A stretch of 64,000 nt of DNA from Hemileia vastatrix (taxonomy: Eukaryota > Basidiomycota > Pucciniomycetes > Pucciniales > Zaghouaniaceae). The number at the start of each line of letters is the position of its first letter. Within the stretch, counting starts at the first letter, position 1. Made by a program: the position numbers and the translations under genes. Under the pieces are notes generated by a model. It was given only the letters and a program-made list of their open reading frames with translations, did no database searches and was not told the origin of the DNA. This document shows positions 44,090-54,462 of the stretch, one piece after another. The DNA is taken from the NCBI GenBank assembly GCA_030280995.1, contig JASXTE010000013.1, positions 11,315,001-11,379,000 of the forward strand, written 5' to 3'.

Positions 44090-45536
44090 ATAGAACTCTC
44101 TTTCTACATTGTACACAATGTCAATCCACTGAAAGACATTGAAAATGTGGCCTTACTGACCTTCTTCTCTTTTCCCTTATACTCCATTTTACCATTATCT
44201 TCATGCAAAGAAATTTCTTTAACCCAGGAACTCTATTCACCCATCATATTCACTTCAATTAAATCTGAAGGAGCCTGGCCTCTACTGAGATTAATAAAAG
44301 ATTCATCAGTAATCTTTTAAACCTTTCCATAAAATTTTACTCTACCAGCATTCAGGTCCCTATCTAAATAAAAATAATCAACAGCTCTTTTCTCCCTCCT
44401 ATTACAATAAGAGCACACCCTGGGCGTGCCATATCCACTTCTATAACCATTATCACCATTGCAATTTCCATTTCTGTCACCGGAAAATTAGTTATTTTTG
44501 CCATTATAACCATTATTCCTCCTCTCATAGCCCCTAGACTGACAAGATAAAGAAGTAGAAGACAAGGCAACAGGTGCTTTAGTGACCTTTTGAGTCTTTT
44601 TAACAGAAATTTTTTAGCTGTTTTCTTAAATCAGGAAAGTGATCCACCATTTTATTATCTACATTTCTCTCAACCTTAAAAACTGGCTTTCCCATCTGAG
44701 CTTTGACCATAATATCATCATTTTTGGCCAATACCTCACTGATCTTGCTGAAATATTGAGTGGAAGTCTCTCAATAGCTGTCCAGTGTCATAAGCTTGAG
44801 ATTATCCTCCACATTCTCCCTTATGACGGGTAAAGCTGGTGATTTCTGCTCTCCATTAGGTGAATTCTTCACTATAATTCTCTTAGATAACTCCTTCAAC
44901 AAATCCGTCCTAACATTGCTACTAAAAGCAGACCAAAAAATATCTTTATCCTGATTTTCATGAAAAATATCATCCACCAAAACTAATTATTCTACCACTT
45001 CTTTGAATTACCCTAGGAGCTTCCTATAATCCACCAATGAAGAAGCACCACCTCCTTCCTACCAGAAACTACAGATATTTTTTAATTCCACAATAGAATG
45101 CCTCAATAACCATCTGTCCACCATCTCTTTTTACAACATAGTCCAATCCCAACTTTTATAATTATCCATAGCAATGACCTCTTTTTCCACCTCTCTGTCC
45201 ACAATAAAAAATTTGATTTCCCTCACCATATCCTTATGAGAAGCCTCATCACAAGCAGAAGCAGATTCATAACTGCACAAAAAAACCATTTAACTTCTTC
45301 ACCATCAAACTTGGCCCCATCCCAAGTTTTAATCCTAACTGATTCCACAACAGGAGCACCAGTACCAGTAACACCAGATCCAGAAGCAGAAGAAATCTTG
45401 AAATTAAAAGATAAACTGTTAAAAATAGTTCCAATAAGTAAGTCTCTTGAAGGCTAAGAGATTCCAATTATCAAGTAATTTTTTTAAATACAGAAAATTT
45501 GAGCTTATGTTGGGAGCCACCAATGTAGAAAGACTC
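44090..45536 (-). pseudogene. gag: Element H: family-2 gag fragment with primer site
   Basis: On the minus strand the LTR end (TCTACATTGG), a primer-binding site TGGCTCCCAACATAAGC (about 45518-45502) and gag appear. Remnants: FSVNDIFHENQDKDIFWSAF, DLLKELSKRIIVKNSPNGEQ (44980-44771), an Arg/Gly/Asn-rich stretch and the knuckle start CSYCNRREK (about 44410-44380). It is truncated at about 44090 before the protease. The LTR is cut at 45540 by copy G. Confidence 0.75.
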
Positions 45537-45540
45537 TTAC

Positions 45541-46279
45541 TTTCAGCCAGGCTACTAGACTCACCCAGTAAATAATAAATTATTTACTAGGATGAAGCCA
45601 CACCTTTATTCCTTATTTTATTAATTACATTTACTTTATTACTTACTTATAATAATTTAACTAATTAGAATAAGTAAATATATAAATTTAATATCCTTCA
45701 TAATTTTATCCCCTGAAAACGTCCTCATGACAGTTTAGAGGTGAAATGAAATTATATTAATACTAAATATTGAATCCAAATTATTTTATTTAAAAATTAA
45801 TTTTACATAAAGTCTAAAATAAATCAAATAAGCTGAAATATACATTAAATACAATATATTAGTAAATTCATTATAGAAAAACTTTATTATTTACAATATC
45901 TAAGTGTGGAACTTTCTTTTTCTCTTGTTCTCATGTATTTAGATTTTTTAACTCTGTGATTTTTCTCTTATTTGCCTATAAAATGCCTCCCATTCTGGTT
46001 GTTTCTCTTCATTCCTTTCTATCTTACAATTTGTTATATAAAATCAAATTATTCCCATTACTAATATTACTGCTTAAGTATTTACCACTTTGTAATTCTA
46101 ATCCTTCCAAGTAATAATAATAATATCTTTTTACCTTTAACTTGAGTAATAAACTATAAAGATAAAAAATTATATACCTTCTTTGAAATCTTGAGTTCTT
46201 CCACCTTTTACTGCCGTTGGACTGCTGTTAAAACCTTCTAGACCTAGAGTGCCTTCTAACACTTAGGAGCCTATCTGAA
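45541..46279 (+). repeat. 5' LTR of copy G (about 740 bp)
   Basis: TTTCAGCCAGGCTACTAGACTCACCCAG aligns with the start of the LTR of A (TGTCAGCC...), as does TTGCCTATAAAATGCCTCC. The end is placed at CTATCTGAAT by comparison with F and is approximate. Confidence 0.7.
45977..45983 (+). promoter_or_regulatory. TATA box in LTR of G
   Basis: TATAAAA in TTTGCCTATAAAATGCC, equivalent to that of A. Confidence 0.55.
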
Positions 46280-47227
46280 TTGTTGTCAATGCACCAATAC
46301 CTTGATTCTGGCAACCATGGGACCATTGACTACTAGGACACATAAGCATTTGTGGAAAAACAACAAATGACAAACATCAAAAGTCACATGACTTACATTT
46401 TTTTCTGTGACAGGGAATCAAACCTTGCTCCAATTTTAAGGCCTATATAGGTGTAATTGTCCTATATATTTGTATTGAATGTAGTGTTTACTATCTGTAG
46501 GTCTCACTCTGAGTATTTCATATTTCATGTATATCTTTTTACTCAGAACTCTGTAGTGGAATTAAATTCCTCACATTACAAGGGGAGGAGTCTGGCATAT
46601 AATAATTTTTTTCCTAGTTGACCACAATAGTGAAATTTTGTTCTTAGTCCTAGAAGTAATATAAATTAATTAATTATATTATATATATTTTATAATTATT
46701 TCATTTGTCATTTTTTTCCTTATAATTAAAATATTATCTTATTGCTTCAGTTGACAATTGGTCCTTGTAGTAAAATAATAAATATATAAATTAATAAATA
46801 AATTATATTAAATTATTTCAGTTGGCATTAAGTCCTGAAATTAAATTTTTCAGTTGAATCTTAGTCCTGATAATCATATATCAATATATAAATTTGTAAT
46901 TAATTAAGAATTGTGTTAATTATTCCAGTTGACCATTTTGTCCTGATAATTAATAAATTATATTATTATTTCAGCTTATTTATTTAATTTCTGGTAATAA
47001 AATATTAACCTCTAAATTAACTTAATAAAATAAAAAATTGTAATAATTATTTCAGTTGATTTTTATCCTGATAAGTATTATATTTTCATTATTTCAGTTG
47101 ATTAATAATCCTGATAATTGATCATTTACTTAAATTTTTTTATCTCTTATTTTTTTCTTGCAACAATTTGAACAATAAGTGATTAAATATTAATATTTCT
47201 TTTATATCAGTTCAGGTTATACAAAGA
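46280..47227 (+). other. Leader of copy G
   Basis: A 0.95-kb untranslated leader between LTR and gag, mostly occupied by the motif array at 46607-47125. A primer site is not clear; TGGCAACCATGGGACC near 46309 is one candidate. Confidence 0.5.
46607..47125 (+). repeat. Leader array of TTTCAGTTGA...TCCTGATAAT units
   Basis: Units near 46745, 46815, 46848, 46924, 46970, 47050 and 47091, plus a weak one at 46611, each an (A)TTTCAGTTGA-like word followed after 5-9 bases by (G)TCCTGATAAT and then AT-rich filler. The leader of A retains two such units. Confidence 0.65.
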
Positions 47228-48770
47228 ATGGCTGATATAAGTGCTTCTGCCTATGAAGAGAAATTTGACTTAATTTATTATGATGAGACTTCTGTAAGTT
47301 CTCCTTTGACTTCTAAAATTGCTCAAATTAATCAATTATTGGACCAAAAAGGATGTAGAGATGTAGGAAGTACAAATAAAAATAGAGAAGACTGCTCTGG
47401 ACTCAAAGCCCCCAGTGATCCCCCCAGAAGAGCCTCCAAAAGGCTTCAAAATAAAAAAGATGCCCTTGAAGCAGAAAGTCAACAACCTTTCAACTCAAAT
47501 AAAGGAGTTGAAATTGTAGAACCTCAGATTATAAACGATGGTAGAGTTTTTAGAAGAAAAGCTAAAAAGTGTAGAGACTCTTTGCCTAGAGAAGAGGAAA
47601 CCTTAACAAGCAGCAAGACCCCCTCCACAGTTGCCTCCTCATCAGCAGGAAAAGGTAGAAGTGTCAAATGGCAGTGCCATTGGCTCAACACTCAGTGGGA
47701 CTCGCTCCAAGCTCAACAACTGCAACAAGAAACTCAGGCAGGTCCCTCCAGACCCAAAAATCAACCCAACCACTCCTCATCCCTGCCAAGGGGGAAGAAA
47801 AAGGAAGAACAATAAATTCTAAATTTTTACAAAACCATGGTAAGCCCCTTCATTTAATCCCAAGTTCCCTTTCTTGTTACTAATTCAGTTCCTTCAGATA
47901 ATTCTGGATGGGGAGATGATACCTTGAGACCAGTAGAGGCTGGCTCTAGTAGGCAAATTACTCAATATTCTGATGTAACTAATCATTTATTATTAATTGC
48001 TATTTCAATGATAAACCCTGATATGGCTATTATAGATGAAATAATTGATCCTGAAGTTTATGAGAGTCTGGAAAATTACTCTGTTTCCCTATTAAGAGAT
48101 ACTTCTGATGTAGCTACTGTCAATGATGAATATTTGAGAGATATTATTACCAAACAAAATCATATAATGAACAACCTCCAATTGACTCAAAAATTTAATA
48201 GTTTGTTAACTGAGCAAGGTTACCAAGCAGTGAGAAGTGAATTTCTGAGAGTTTCTGATGATTTGTAGCATTACAAAGTAGCTCATGAGAAAAAGTGGCT
48301 TTGTGGAAAAATATCAAAAATGATTTGTCCAACTAAAAAGAATCTGTGTCTATCTATTGCCAGGAACTAGAGGGACATAAGTTAAAGTTGAAAAGACTAA
48401 GTGCCATTACTCATCTCTTCAAAAAAAAATCAATTATCTGTTGCAACTATCAATGAGACATTATCCAGTATTTCAAGAGTGAAAACTAGTCTAACAAACA
48501 TCAAAGAACAGTTGAACTCATTTTTACATGATCAAAAGTATTCCCCCACTTCTTTGAAAGAACCTGTTGCACAAGACACTCTAATTTCACCTGATCCTAG
48601 TTCATCTAAAGAAAATTTAGTGCAAGAAATGACTGTAGATATTTCTGAGTTTCCATCAAAAATTGATGATTCACCTTTTTCATCTACAGAAGGGTTAAAC
48701 AATGAGATTACTGCTCAGTGAGAAAATTACATCTTCTTCTTACAGTGAAACAAGTTTCTAAAATGGAAAT
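47228..48770 (+). pseudogene. gag: Gag fragment, copy G
   Basis: Starts MADISASAYEEKFDLIYYDE, related to the Gag start of A. It is one frame throughout with stops at 47813 (TAA), 48266 (TAG) and 48718 (TGA). Blocks IATSMINPDMA-like, YESLENYSVSLLRDTSDVA and RDIITKQNHIMNNLQLTQ match A at 60-80% by eye. The overlapping +1 frame is broken by a missing base in the Trp-rich motif (near 47664), which moves KWQCHWLNTQWD into the Gag frame. It ends at about 48770, where D begins, before the capsid block. Confidence 0.8.
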
Positions 48771-48772
48771 TG

Positions 48773-50200
48773 TGTCACGCCCCACATGACACTCAAAGCA
48801 AAAGCTTCTCATTAAATCAATAATACAGAGGTCTAAATCCATACTCGAAGCGCAGAAGACAATTCTACATAGCAACTGCAACTTTCCTTTGTGTACTCAC
48901 TATTCAACCGCGCTAGTCTAAACTTTAAATCTAAATTAGTCAATCTCTCAATAGTGTGTTTAGTCTTTTCTTTGATAAGCAACACACAGCGCAATAGTTA
49001 TTGTAATATTCCACTAAAAGTTTTATTAAGTATCTGTGGGTTATTAAAAGTGGTAGTGAGCATGGACGGCATGGTTAGTGGAGTATTAAAAGAGGTAACA
49101 GATGTTAGTGAGGAGGGTCCAGGTGTACCGGTGTGGTCTTCCAACATTGGCAGGGGCTGTTTGTGCATGTCTTAATTGACATCTGTTGAAGAATTGGGTG
49201 TTTTTCTGGTTTTATTCCGTGGATATTGTGACTGTGGGTATGTGGGTACTATAATTGGATAGCCCCAGTTTTTTTATATATTTCATGTCTTGATAATATT
49301 TTTCATATTCTAAGTTTTAAGGGGTCAATTCCTCATTCTTCAGTTACAAAAGATAGCTGTTTAATTTTGTTTTTCATGTTTTACAGACTAACCTTAAGTC
49401 TTAGGGTTAAGTACTTAGTACCATAGGATAGGGCTAATTTAGCTCTATATTTCATGTCTCAATGTTGTTATAGTGAAATTCCGTGTTTAAAAGGTTTTAG
49501 TAGTTGTAGCTAATTTTTCTAAGTAGCTTAGTTGTTTTTATTGATTTTCTGCCTTCAGGGAGGCCGGGCCGCTTCAGGCGGCACCTCCGACGTCAGGTGG
49601 CCCTCCTGCCTCTGTTTTAGAAGGTTGGGGAGCGCTTCTGGTGGGTTTTTATTCAATTTGGCTGGTACAGGTGCCAAATTTGTTGGGGTGCATGGGCTCT
49701 TAGATAGTGGTCTGTGTGTAAATAGTGATTAAGAAAGTTTGGGGCAACTTTGATTATCATACAACCATCTGGAGGTGATATTCTTGTTCCTCACTCAGTT
49801 TTCACTGTTTTTGGCCACAATTGGCTGTGTTTGTTGCAAGGTTAGTTCTTCATTTAACTCAACTTTAGCAACAGGTTCTCTGGTATAGTCTTGCAAGCTA
49901 TATCAAGTATAATTGCTGTCTGTGGTGTGGATTTGCAGCCTACATCTAGTATCTTTTCTTTCTATGGTGTGGACATTGGTCTACATTTCAGTTCTTTGGT
50001 CTGGTAGTCTGTCTGGGGACTACTTTCTTGGCTCATCAAGCAGTCTAGTGTGTTGAAAAGGGGGCTTAGCAAACAGGAACCAACTTACTTTAGAAAGTAA
50101 ATCTCACTCTATTTTTCTAAAGGGACAGGGGATTTTCTCTCTGTTTTTTCTCCAACTCCCTTGGTCAAGGCCTATAGGTAGTACTATAGGATTGTCTACA
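48773..50200 (+). repeat. 5' LTR of element D (about 1.43 kb)
   Basis: The end, GTCTACA at 50200, is 4 bases before the primer site and matches E. The start is placed at TGTCACGCCCCACATGACAC, where homology of G to A ends. There is no second LTR in the window to confirm it. The distal 700 bp match E, including spaced TTCTTTGGTGTGG units (49877-50015). Confidence 0.5.
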
Positions 50201-50204
50201 TTTC

Positions 50205-50221
50205 TGGCGCCCAACGTGGGG
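50205..50221 (+). other. Primer-binding site, element D
   Basis: TGGCGCCCAACGTGGGG; C has TGGCGCCCAAAGTGAGG, E and H mutated forms. Confidence 0.75.
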
Positions 50222-50291
50222 TAGAACTTGCTAGTTCTTTGGAATCTCTGTTTACTTTGGTTGGCTCTTTTTGGTGTTTTGGTCTGGAGGA

Positions 50292-51302
50292 ATGGCTTCT
50301 GGTTCCTCTATTCCTGTGGTGACTGTCAGTGGGGGAGATGGTCCTCCTTCTGTGATGGTCAAGGAGTGTGTAAGGATTAAAACTTGGGATGGTACTAAGT
50401 TTAATGGGGAGGATGAAAAGTGGTTTCTGGAGAAGTATGAAACTGCTTCTGGAGTGGATGGTGCTTCTTACCTGGACATGGTGAAGCAGATTATTTTCTT
50501 CATTGGTGATAGGGCAGTGGAGAAGGAGATTGTGGCCATGTATGGCTACAAGAAGAGGGATTGGAAGTTATTGTGTAGGGAGATGGTAAATAGATGGGGT
50601 GTCAGGTTCACTATGGTGGATCTGAACAAGTTTGTCAGTGAATGGCAATCTTATGGCGGTGTTGGTAACTTACATAGTTACAGAAATTTTTTGCTACAGT
50701 CTGATCCTGTGGTAGAATACTTGGTGGAAGTGGAGGAGCTGGCACATGAAAATGCTGCCAAGGATGTTTTTTGGTCTGCCCTGGCTAGAGATGTCAGGAT
50801 GGATGTGTTGAAAGAGCTGTCAAGGAAGGACTTGATGAAGACTTTTTCTAATGGGGACCAGAAGTTGCCTGCCTTGGATAAGGTGAAAGTGGCTGTGGAG
50901 GCTCATTTGAAGTTGTTGGCTGTGGACGCCTATCAAGAGGGGTGTGCCAAGTATGTCAGCAAAGTCAGTAAGGTTCTGGCTGAAGAGGAGAGTAGGGTAA
51001 AGAAGGAAGAGAAGAATATGGTGGAGGTTCCCAAGCAGGAGAGGGACCCAGTGGTGGAGCAGTTGGCTGATCTCAAAAGCAGCTGCATATTTTTGTTCAG
51101 GAGGCTAAGAAAGTCAATAAGGCACCTTCTCAGCCTAGAGATTTTGATAGGAGGACTGGTAGGAGTGATCCTTGGGTCTGCTCTTATTGCAGCAGGAGAG
51201 GGAACAGGTCCAATGATTTTTGTGAATTTAACAGGGATGTGTCTGAAGGGAAGGTTGAATTTGATGGCAGGGTTTTCAAGTTCCCTGACGGTTCATTTGT
51301 GA
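50292..51302 (+). CDS. gag: Gag (matrix/capsid part), element D
   Basis: The likely start is ATG 50292 (MASGSSIPVVTVSGGDG), aligned with the start in C; the frame is open upstream to 50271. Residues 25-260 are the capsid-like helical domain: WDGTKFNGEDEKWFLEKYE, IIFFIGDRAVEKEIVA, WGVRFTMVDLNKFVSEWQ and VLKELSRKDLMKT. A Lys/Glu-rich segment follows (about 230-260). Near 51073 (QLADL) an indel shifts the frame; E reads LTKQLHIFVQET there. The last 75 codons to 51302 are therefore out of frame. True Gag continues in the frame of 51239-52672. Confidence 0.8.
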   Translation: MASGSSIPVVTVSGGDGPPSVMVKECVRIKTWDGTKFNGEDEKWFLEKYETASGVDGASYLDMVKQIIFFIGDRAVEKEIVAMYGYKKRDWKLLCREMVNRWGVRFTMVDLNKFVSEWQSYGGVGNLHSYRNFLLQSDPVVEYLVEVEELAHENAAKDVFWSALARDVRMDVLKELSRKDLMKTFSNGDQKLPALDKVKVAVEAHLKLLAVDAYQEGCAKYVSKVSKVLAEEESRVKKEEKNMVEVPKQERDPVVEQLADLKSSCIFLFRRLRKSIRHLLSLEILIGGLVGVILGSALIAAGEGTGPMIFVNLTGMCLKGRLNLMAGFSSSLTVHL

Positions 51303-52672
51303 AGCCCAGTGAAGGGCAGGCTCCTGTTGATTTGGTCAGGAGAAAGGGTTGTCTCAAACAAAGGAGGCTAAGGTTTGAGGAGATTCCTGAGCAGGGGAAG
51401 TCTTCTGGTAAAGAGGATGATGACGTCAATGGAAAGAAGAAGGAGGTCAATAAGGTCTCTTTTTCTACTTCCTTTGGTGGTTTGGAGTTGTATTCCTGTG
51501 GTGGAAAGTCAAGTGGAGAATGCTTGGCTGGTGTTTATGATGTGGAAGCAGGGAAGGTGGGAAGGCCTAAGAGCAGTTCTCAGGCCCAACCAAAGCTAAA
51601 GGTTTCAAAGGTGGATCCTAAGCTGAGCGCAGCTAGGAAGAGGTACAGCAAAGAGGAGCTGTACAAGATGCAGAAGGGTATGGCTGACATGGGCCCCCCT
51701 AGTTTTGATGCATTGGACATGAATGGTGATCCAATGACAATGGAGGTTGATTCTGACTCTGAGGAGGATGTCCCTTTGGCTTCATTGCCAAAGCCTGCTG
51801 GAGTTAGAGGTTCTGGAGAGGGATCTGGTTTGGTTCCTGTTAATGGTAAATCTGTTGGTGGTGCTGTTCCTCAAGAAGCTTCTAGGACCAAGGTAGTGAA
51901 GCAAAGAGCTCACTTTGAGAGGCCAGTAGTTTCTGGTCAAGTTAATGTTATGGACTCTGTCCTGGAAAGGATGAATCAGGGTCAGGTTTCCCTTTCTTAT
52001 GGGGAATTGTATGCTATCAGTCCAGGGTTGGCTGATAGACAGAAATTGTTGTTGACCAGGAGAAGAGTTTCTTCTGGGGAAGTAGAATACATATGTGATT
52101 CTGCTGAGAAGTTTGGAGAGGGGTTGGAAACTCATTTTTCTGCTCCTCTGGGTTATGTCAATGTCACTCTGAATGGAAGGGAGGCAAGGGCATTGGTGGA
52201 TTCAGGTTCTCAGATAAACCTGATTTCTTTCTTTGAGGCAACTCATTTGGGCCTCCCCATCAAAACTGGTATTGGTGCGAAATTAAGAGGGATCGGTGGC
52301 CATGTCACTGAATTGGTTGGAACTTCTGAGTTTGTGAAGTTAGATGTTGGTGGAGCCTCAGGGAAGGTTCATTTTTATATTTCTAAGGAAACAGTTAAAG
52401 CTGTTTTGGGTGGGCCATTCTTCATGGATTTTCAGGCAAGAATTGGTTATCAATTTGATTTGGGAATCAGTTTGGATTTGACTGGTGAAGATGAAAGGAG
52501 ACTTCACATGAGGTTATCATCTCCTCGAGAGGATGGTTGGGAGACCAGGCCTGGCTTATCTTTAATGTTCCAGTGCATGAATTGTTGCAGGAGAAGGAAA
52601 GAAGTGGGTGCTGCCTCTGGTTTTTTGGAGTGTGGCTTGGGCTCTAGTCAGGGTTTGTCTTTTTTAGAGTGA
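51078..52672 (+). CDS. gag-pro: Gag C-terminus, zinc knuckle remnant and aspartic protease, element D
   Basis: In this frame (open from about 51078; the ORF start at 51239 is only the first ATG/GTG-type codon) the knuckle is CSYCSRRGNRSNDFC, in which the His of the family pattern (CSYCNRRAHK in C) is lost. A long linker follows: FDGRVFKFPDGSFVKP, MQKGMADMGPPSFDALDMNG, AHFERPVVSGQ and SPGLADRQKLLLTRRRV. The retropepsin active site is ALVDSGSQINLI (about 52190-52225), with VLGGPFFMDFQARIGYQ further on. It ends SFLE at TGA 52670, directly after a slippery heptamer, so most ribosomes would stop here and a minority make Gag-Pol. Confidence 0.85.
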
Positions 52673-52735
52673 GTAGGGCTGATCATCCTAGTGCTACAAC
52701 CTCTCCCCAAGATGAGGAAATCCCAGGTTGTAGTA
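52660..52735 (+). promoter_or_regulatory. Putative -1 frameshift site and co-varying stem, element D
   Basis: The protease frame reads TCT TTT TTA GAG TGA, so T TTT TTA (52660-52666) is a canonical X XXY YYZ heptamer in the correct phase. The -1 frame continues AGA GTG AGT and is the pol frame. A 10-bp stem (52692-52701 with 52726-52735) lies 25 bases beyond; C and E keep it with compensating base changes. The spacer is longer than the usual 5-9 bases. Confidence 0.65.
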
Positions 52736-54459
52736 GGTCAGCTCCCTTGGAGATATACCAAGTGTATTTTCAACTTTCCCTTTTTAATGTTTCTCTTCTC
52801 TGCAAGTATTCATCAAGTTTTATATCAAGTCTCTGTTCTCTTTCAAGATTCTCGATTAATTTTAATTCAAGCTCAAGGAAGAAGATTGGTTATATATCTT
52901 TATTGAAAGATATGCGGAAAAGTTTTGGGGCAGTGAGATTGGGGTCTAAAAGTAAGTCCTCCCAATTGTGCACCACTAGGGTTTCTTCTACACCTTTCAA
53001 AAACATTACCTGGGCCACACCTGTGAGCATTGGGGAAACCCCTGGTTATTTTTGTAGGTCAGAAGAAAACTCAAGAAAAGAAGATAAAAATTTCAAGATA
53101 ATTCAAGAAAATCAAGAAAAAAATCTGAAGATAATGAAGAAAGAAGATTCAATATATTATTGTGAAGATTGTCAAGATCAATTTTTGGGCCTCCAGCATG
53201 AGGTTAAACTACAAAAAATTATGAAGAAAGAAGATCATCAAGATCAATCTTTGGGCCTCCAGCTTGAGGATAAACTGCACAATTTTAAAAGAGTTGATTC
53301 TGAAGATGAATCAAGATTTGAAGATTTGGAAGACGAAAGTGAGGATGAAGATTTGGAATTGCGAAAAAGTTTTGGAGTGGTGAGATTGGGGTCTAAAAGT
53401 AAGTCCTCCCAATTGTGCACCGCTAGGGTTTCTTTTACACCTTTCAAAAACATTACCTTGGCCACACATGTGAGCAATGGGGAAACCCTTGGTTTTTGTT
53501 CCAGGTCTGGTGATGAAGATTTCCTGAAGATCCCTCAAGTGGAAGGTGGAGTGGAAAAGTATAAGAAGGTAGCGCAGAAGATTAGGCCTGTCAATGAGCC
53601 TATGCCTGTGGGTTTGAATCCGCCCTTGAAGAGACCTCCTTTGTCTAGAGATCCGTACTGTTCTCCTTTGGTGAAGAATCCTCCAGAATTTGTAGAGACG
53701 GCTAGGGTGACTGTGGAAAGGTTGAAAGTTGTTAATTTTGGTAATGATGGGTGGTTGTCTGAAGAAGAAAAGAAGTTGTTTTTGCACGTTATTGTGCTAA
53801 GGGAAAAAGCTGTGGCTTTTGTTGAGGAGGAAAGGGGTGTGTTGAAGCACTCTTATGGGGAACCTTACTTGATTCTTGTGGTTTGTCATGAACCTTGGCA
53901 AATCAAACCTATTCTAATTCCAGCTGCTATCAGAGAGGATTTTGTGGAGATTGTTAGGGAAAGAGTTAGGACTGGGTTATACAAACAATCAACATCCAGT
54001 TACTCAAGTCCGGTTTTCTGTGTAAAGAAGCAGAATGGAAAGTTTAGGGTGGTTCATGATCTTAGAGCCTTGAATAGATTCACTATCAAGGACGCTGGTA
54101 TGCCACCAAGTGCAGAGCATTCTGTTGAAGCTTTTTCTGGAAGGGACTTTTATGGTTTGGGTGATATTATGGGTGGTTATGATGAGACGGAACTTCATAC
54201 GGATTCAAGGCCTCTCACAACTTTTGAGACTCCTTTGGGAAGATTTCAGCTCACTAGGTTTCCTCAAGGAGCAACTAATTCAGTGGCTGTATATCAAGCA
54301 CAGATGGCTTTAATTTTGCAGGATGAGGTTCCTACTCATGCTGGTATTTTTATTGATGATGGTGGAATTAAAGGACCATCCACTGATTATGGTAATGAGG
54401 TGCTGAAGGAGAATTCTGGAATAAGGAGGTTTGTTTGGGAATATGCAATAACTCTATAG
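52669..54459 (+). CDS. pol: Pol: connector and reverse transcriptase, element D
   Basis: Reached by -1 shift at 52660; the apparent GTG start is not needed. After ADHPSATTSPQDEEIPG comes a hydrophobic stretch, then two copies of a module KSFG(A/V)VRLGSKSKSSQLCT (about 52918 and 53365) flanking acidic repeats. RT proper starts at about 53570: PLSRDPYCSPLVKNPPEF, GKFRVVHDLRALNRFTIKDA, YGLGDIMGGYDE, FPQGATNSVAVYQAQM and catalytic IFIDDGGIKG (about 54346), where Phe replaces Tyr and GG follows DD. TAG at 54457 interrupts; the same frame goes on with FRIEEAGLTISGSKF. Confidence 0.85.
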   Translation: MSRADHPSATTSPQDEEIPGCSRSAPLEIYQVYFQLSLFNVSLLCKYSSSFISSLCSLSRFSINFNSSSRKKIGYISLLKDMRKSFGAVRLGSKSKSSQLCTTRVSSTPFKNITWATPVSIGETPGYFCRSEENSRKEDKNFKIIQENQEKNLKIMKKEDSIYYCEDCQDQFLGLQHEVKLQKIMKKEDHQDQSLGLQLEDKLHNFKRVDSEDESRFEDLEDESEDEDLELRKSFGVVRLGSKSKSSQLCTARVSFTPFKNITLATHVSNGETLGFCSRSGDEDFLKIPQVEGGVEKYKKVAQKIRPVNEPMPVGLNPPLKRPPLSRDPYCSPLVKNPPEFVETARVTVERLKVVNFGNDGWLSEEEKKLFLHVIVLREKAVAFVEEERGVLKHSYGEPYLILVVCHEPWQIKPILIPAAIREDFVEIVRERVRTGLYKQSTSSYSSPVFCVKKQNGKFRVVHDLRALNRFTIKDAGMPPSAEHSVEAFSGRDFYGLGDIMGGYDETELHTDSRPLTTFETPLGRFQLTRFPQGATNSVAVYQAQMALILQDEVPTHAGIFIDDGGIKGPSTDYGNEVLKENSGIRRFVWEYAITL

Positions 54460-54462
54460 AGA

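Noticed and set aside
49532..49732. 66-codon plus ORF with GC-rich start before D
   Set aside because: It lies in the LTR of D; no start context or similarity to E in the protein sense.
53311..53787. 158-codon minus ORF over the RT start of D
   Set aside because: Antisense of conserved pol sequence; low-complexity basic composition and no counterpart in E or C.
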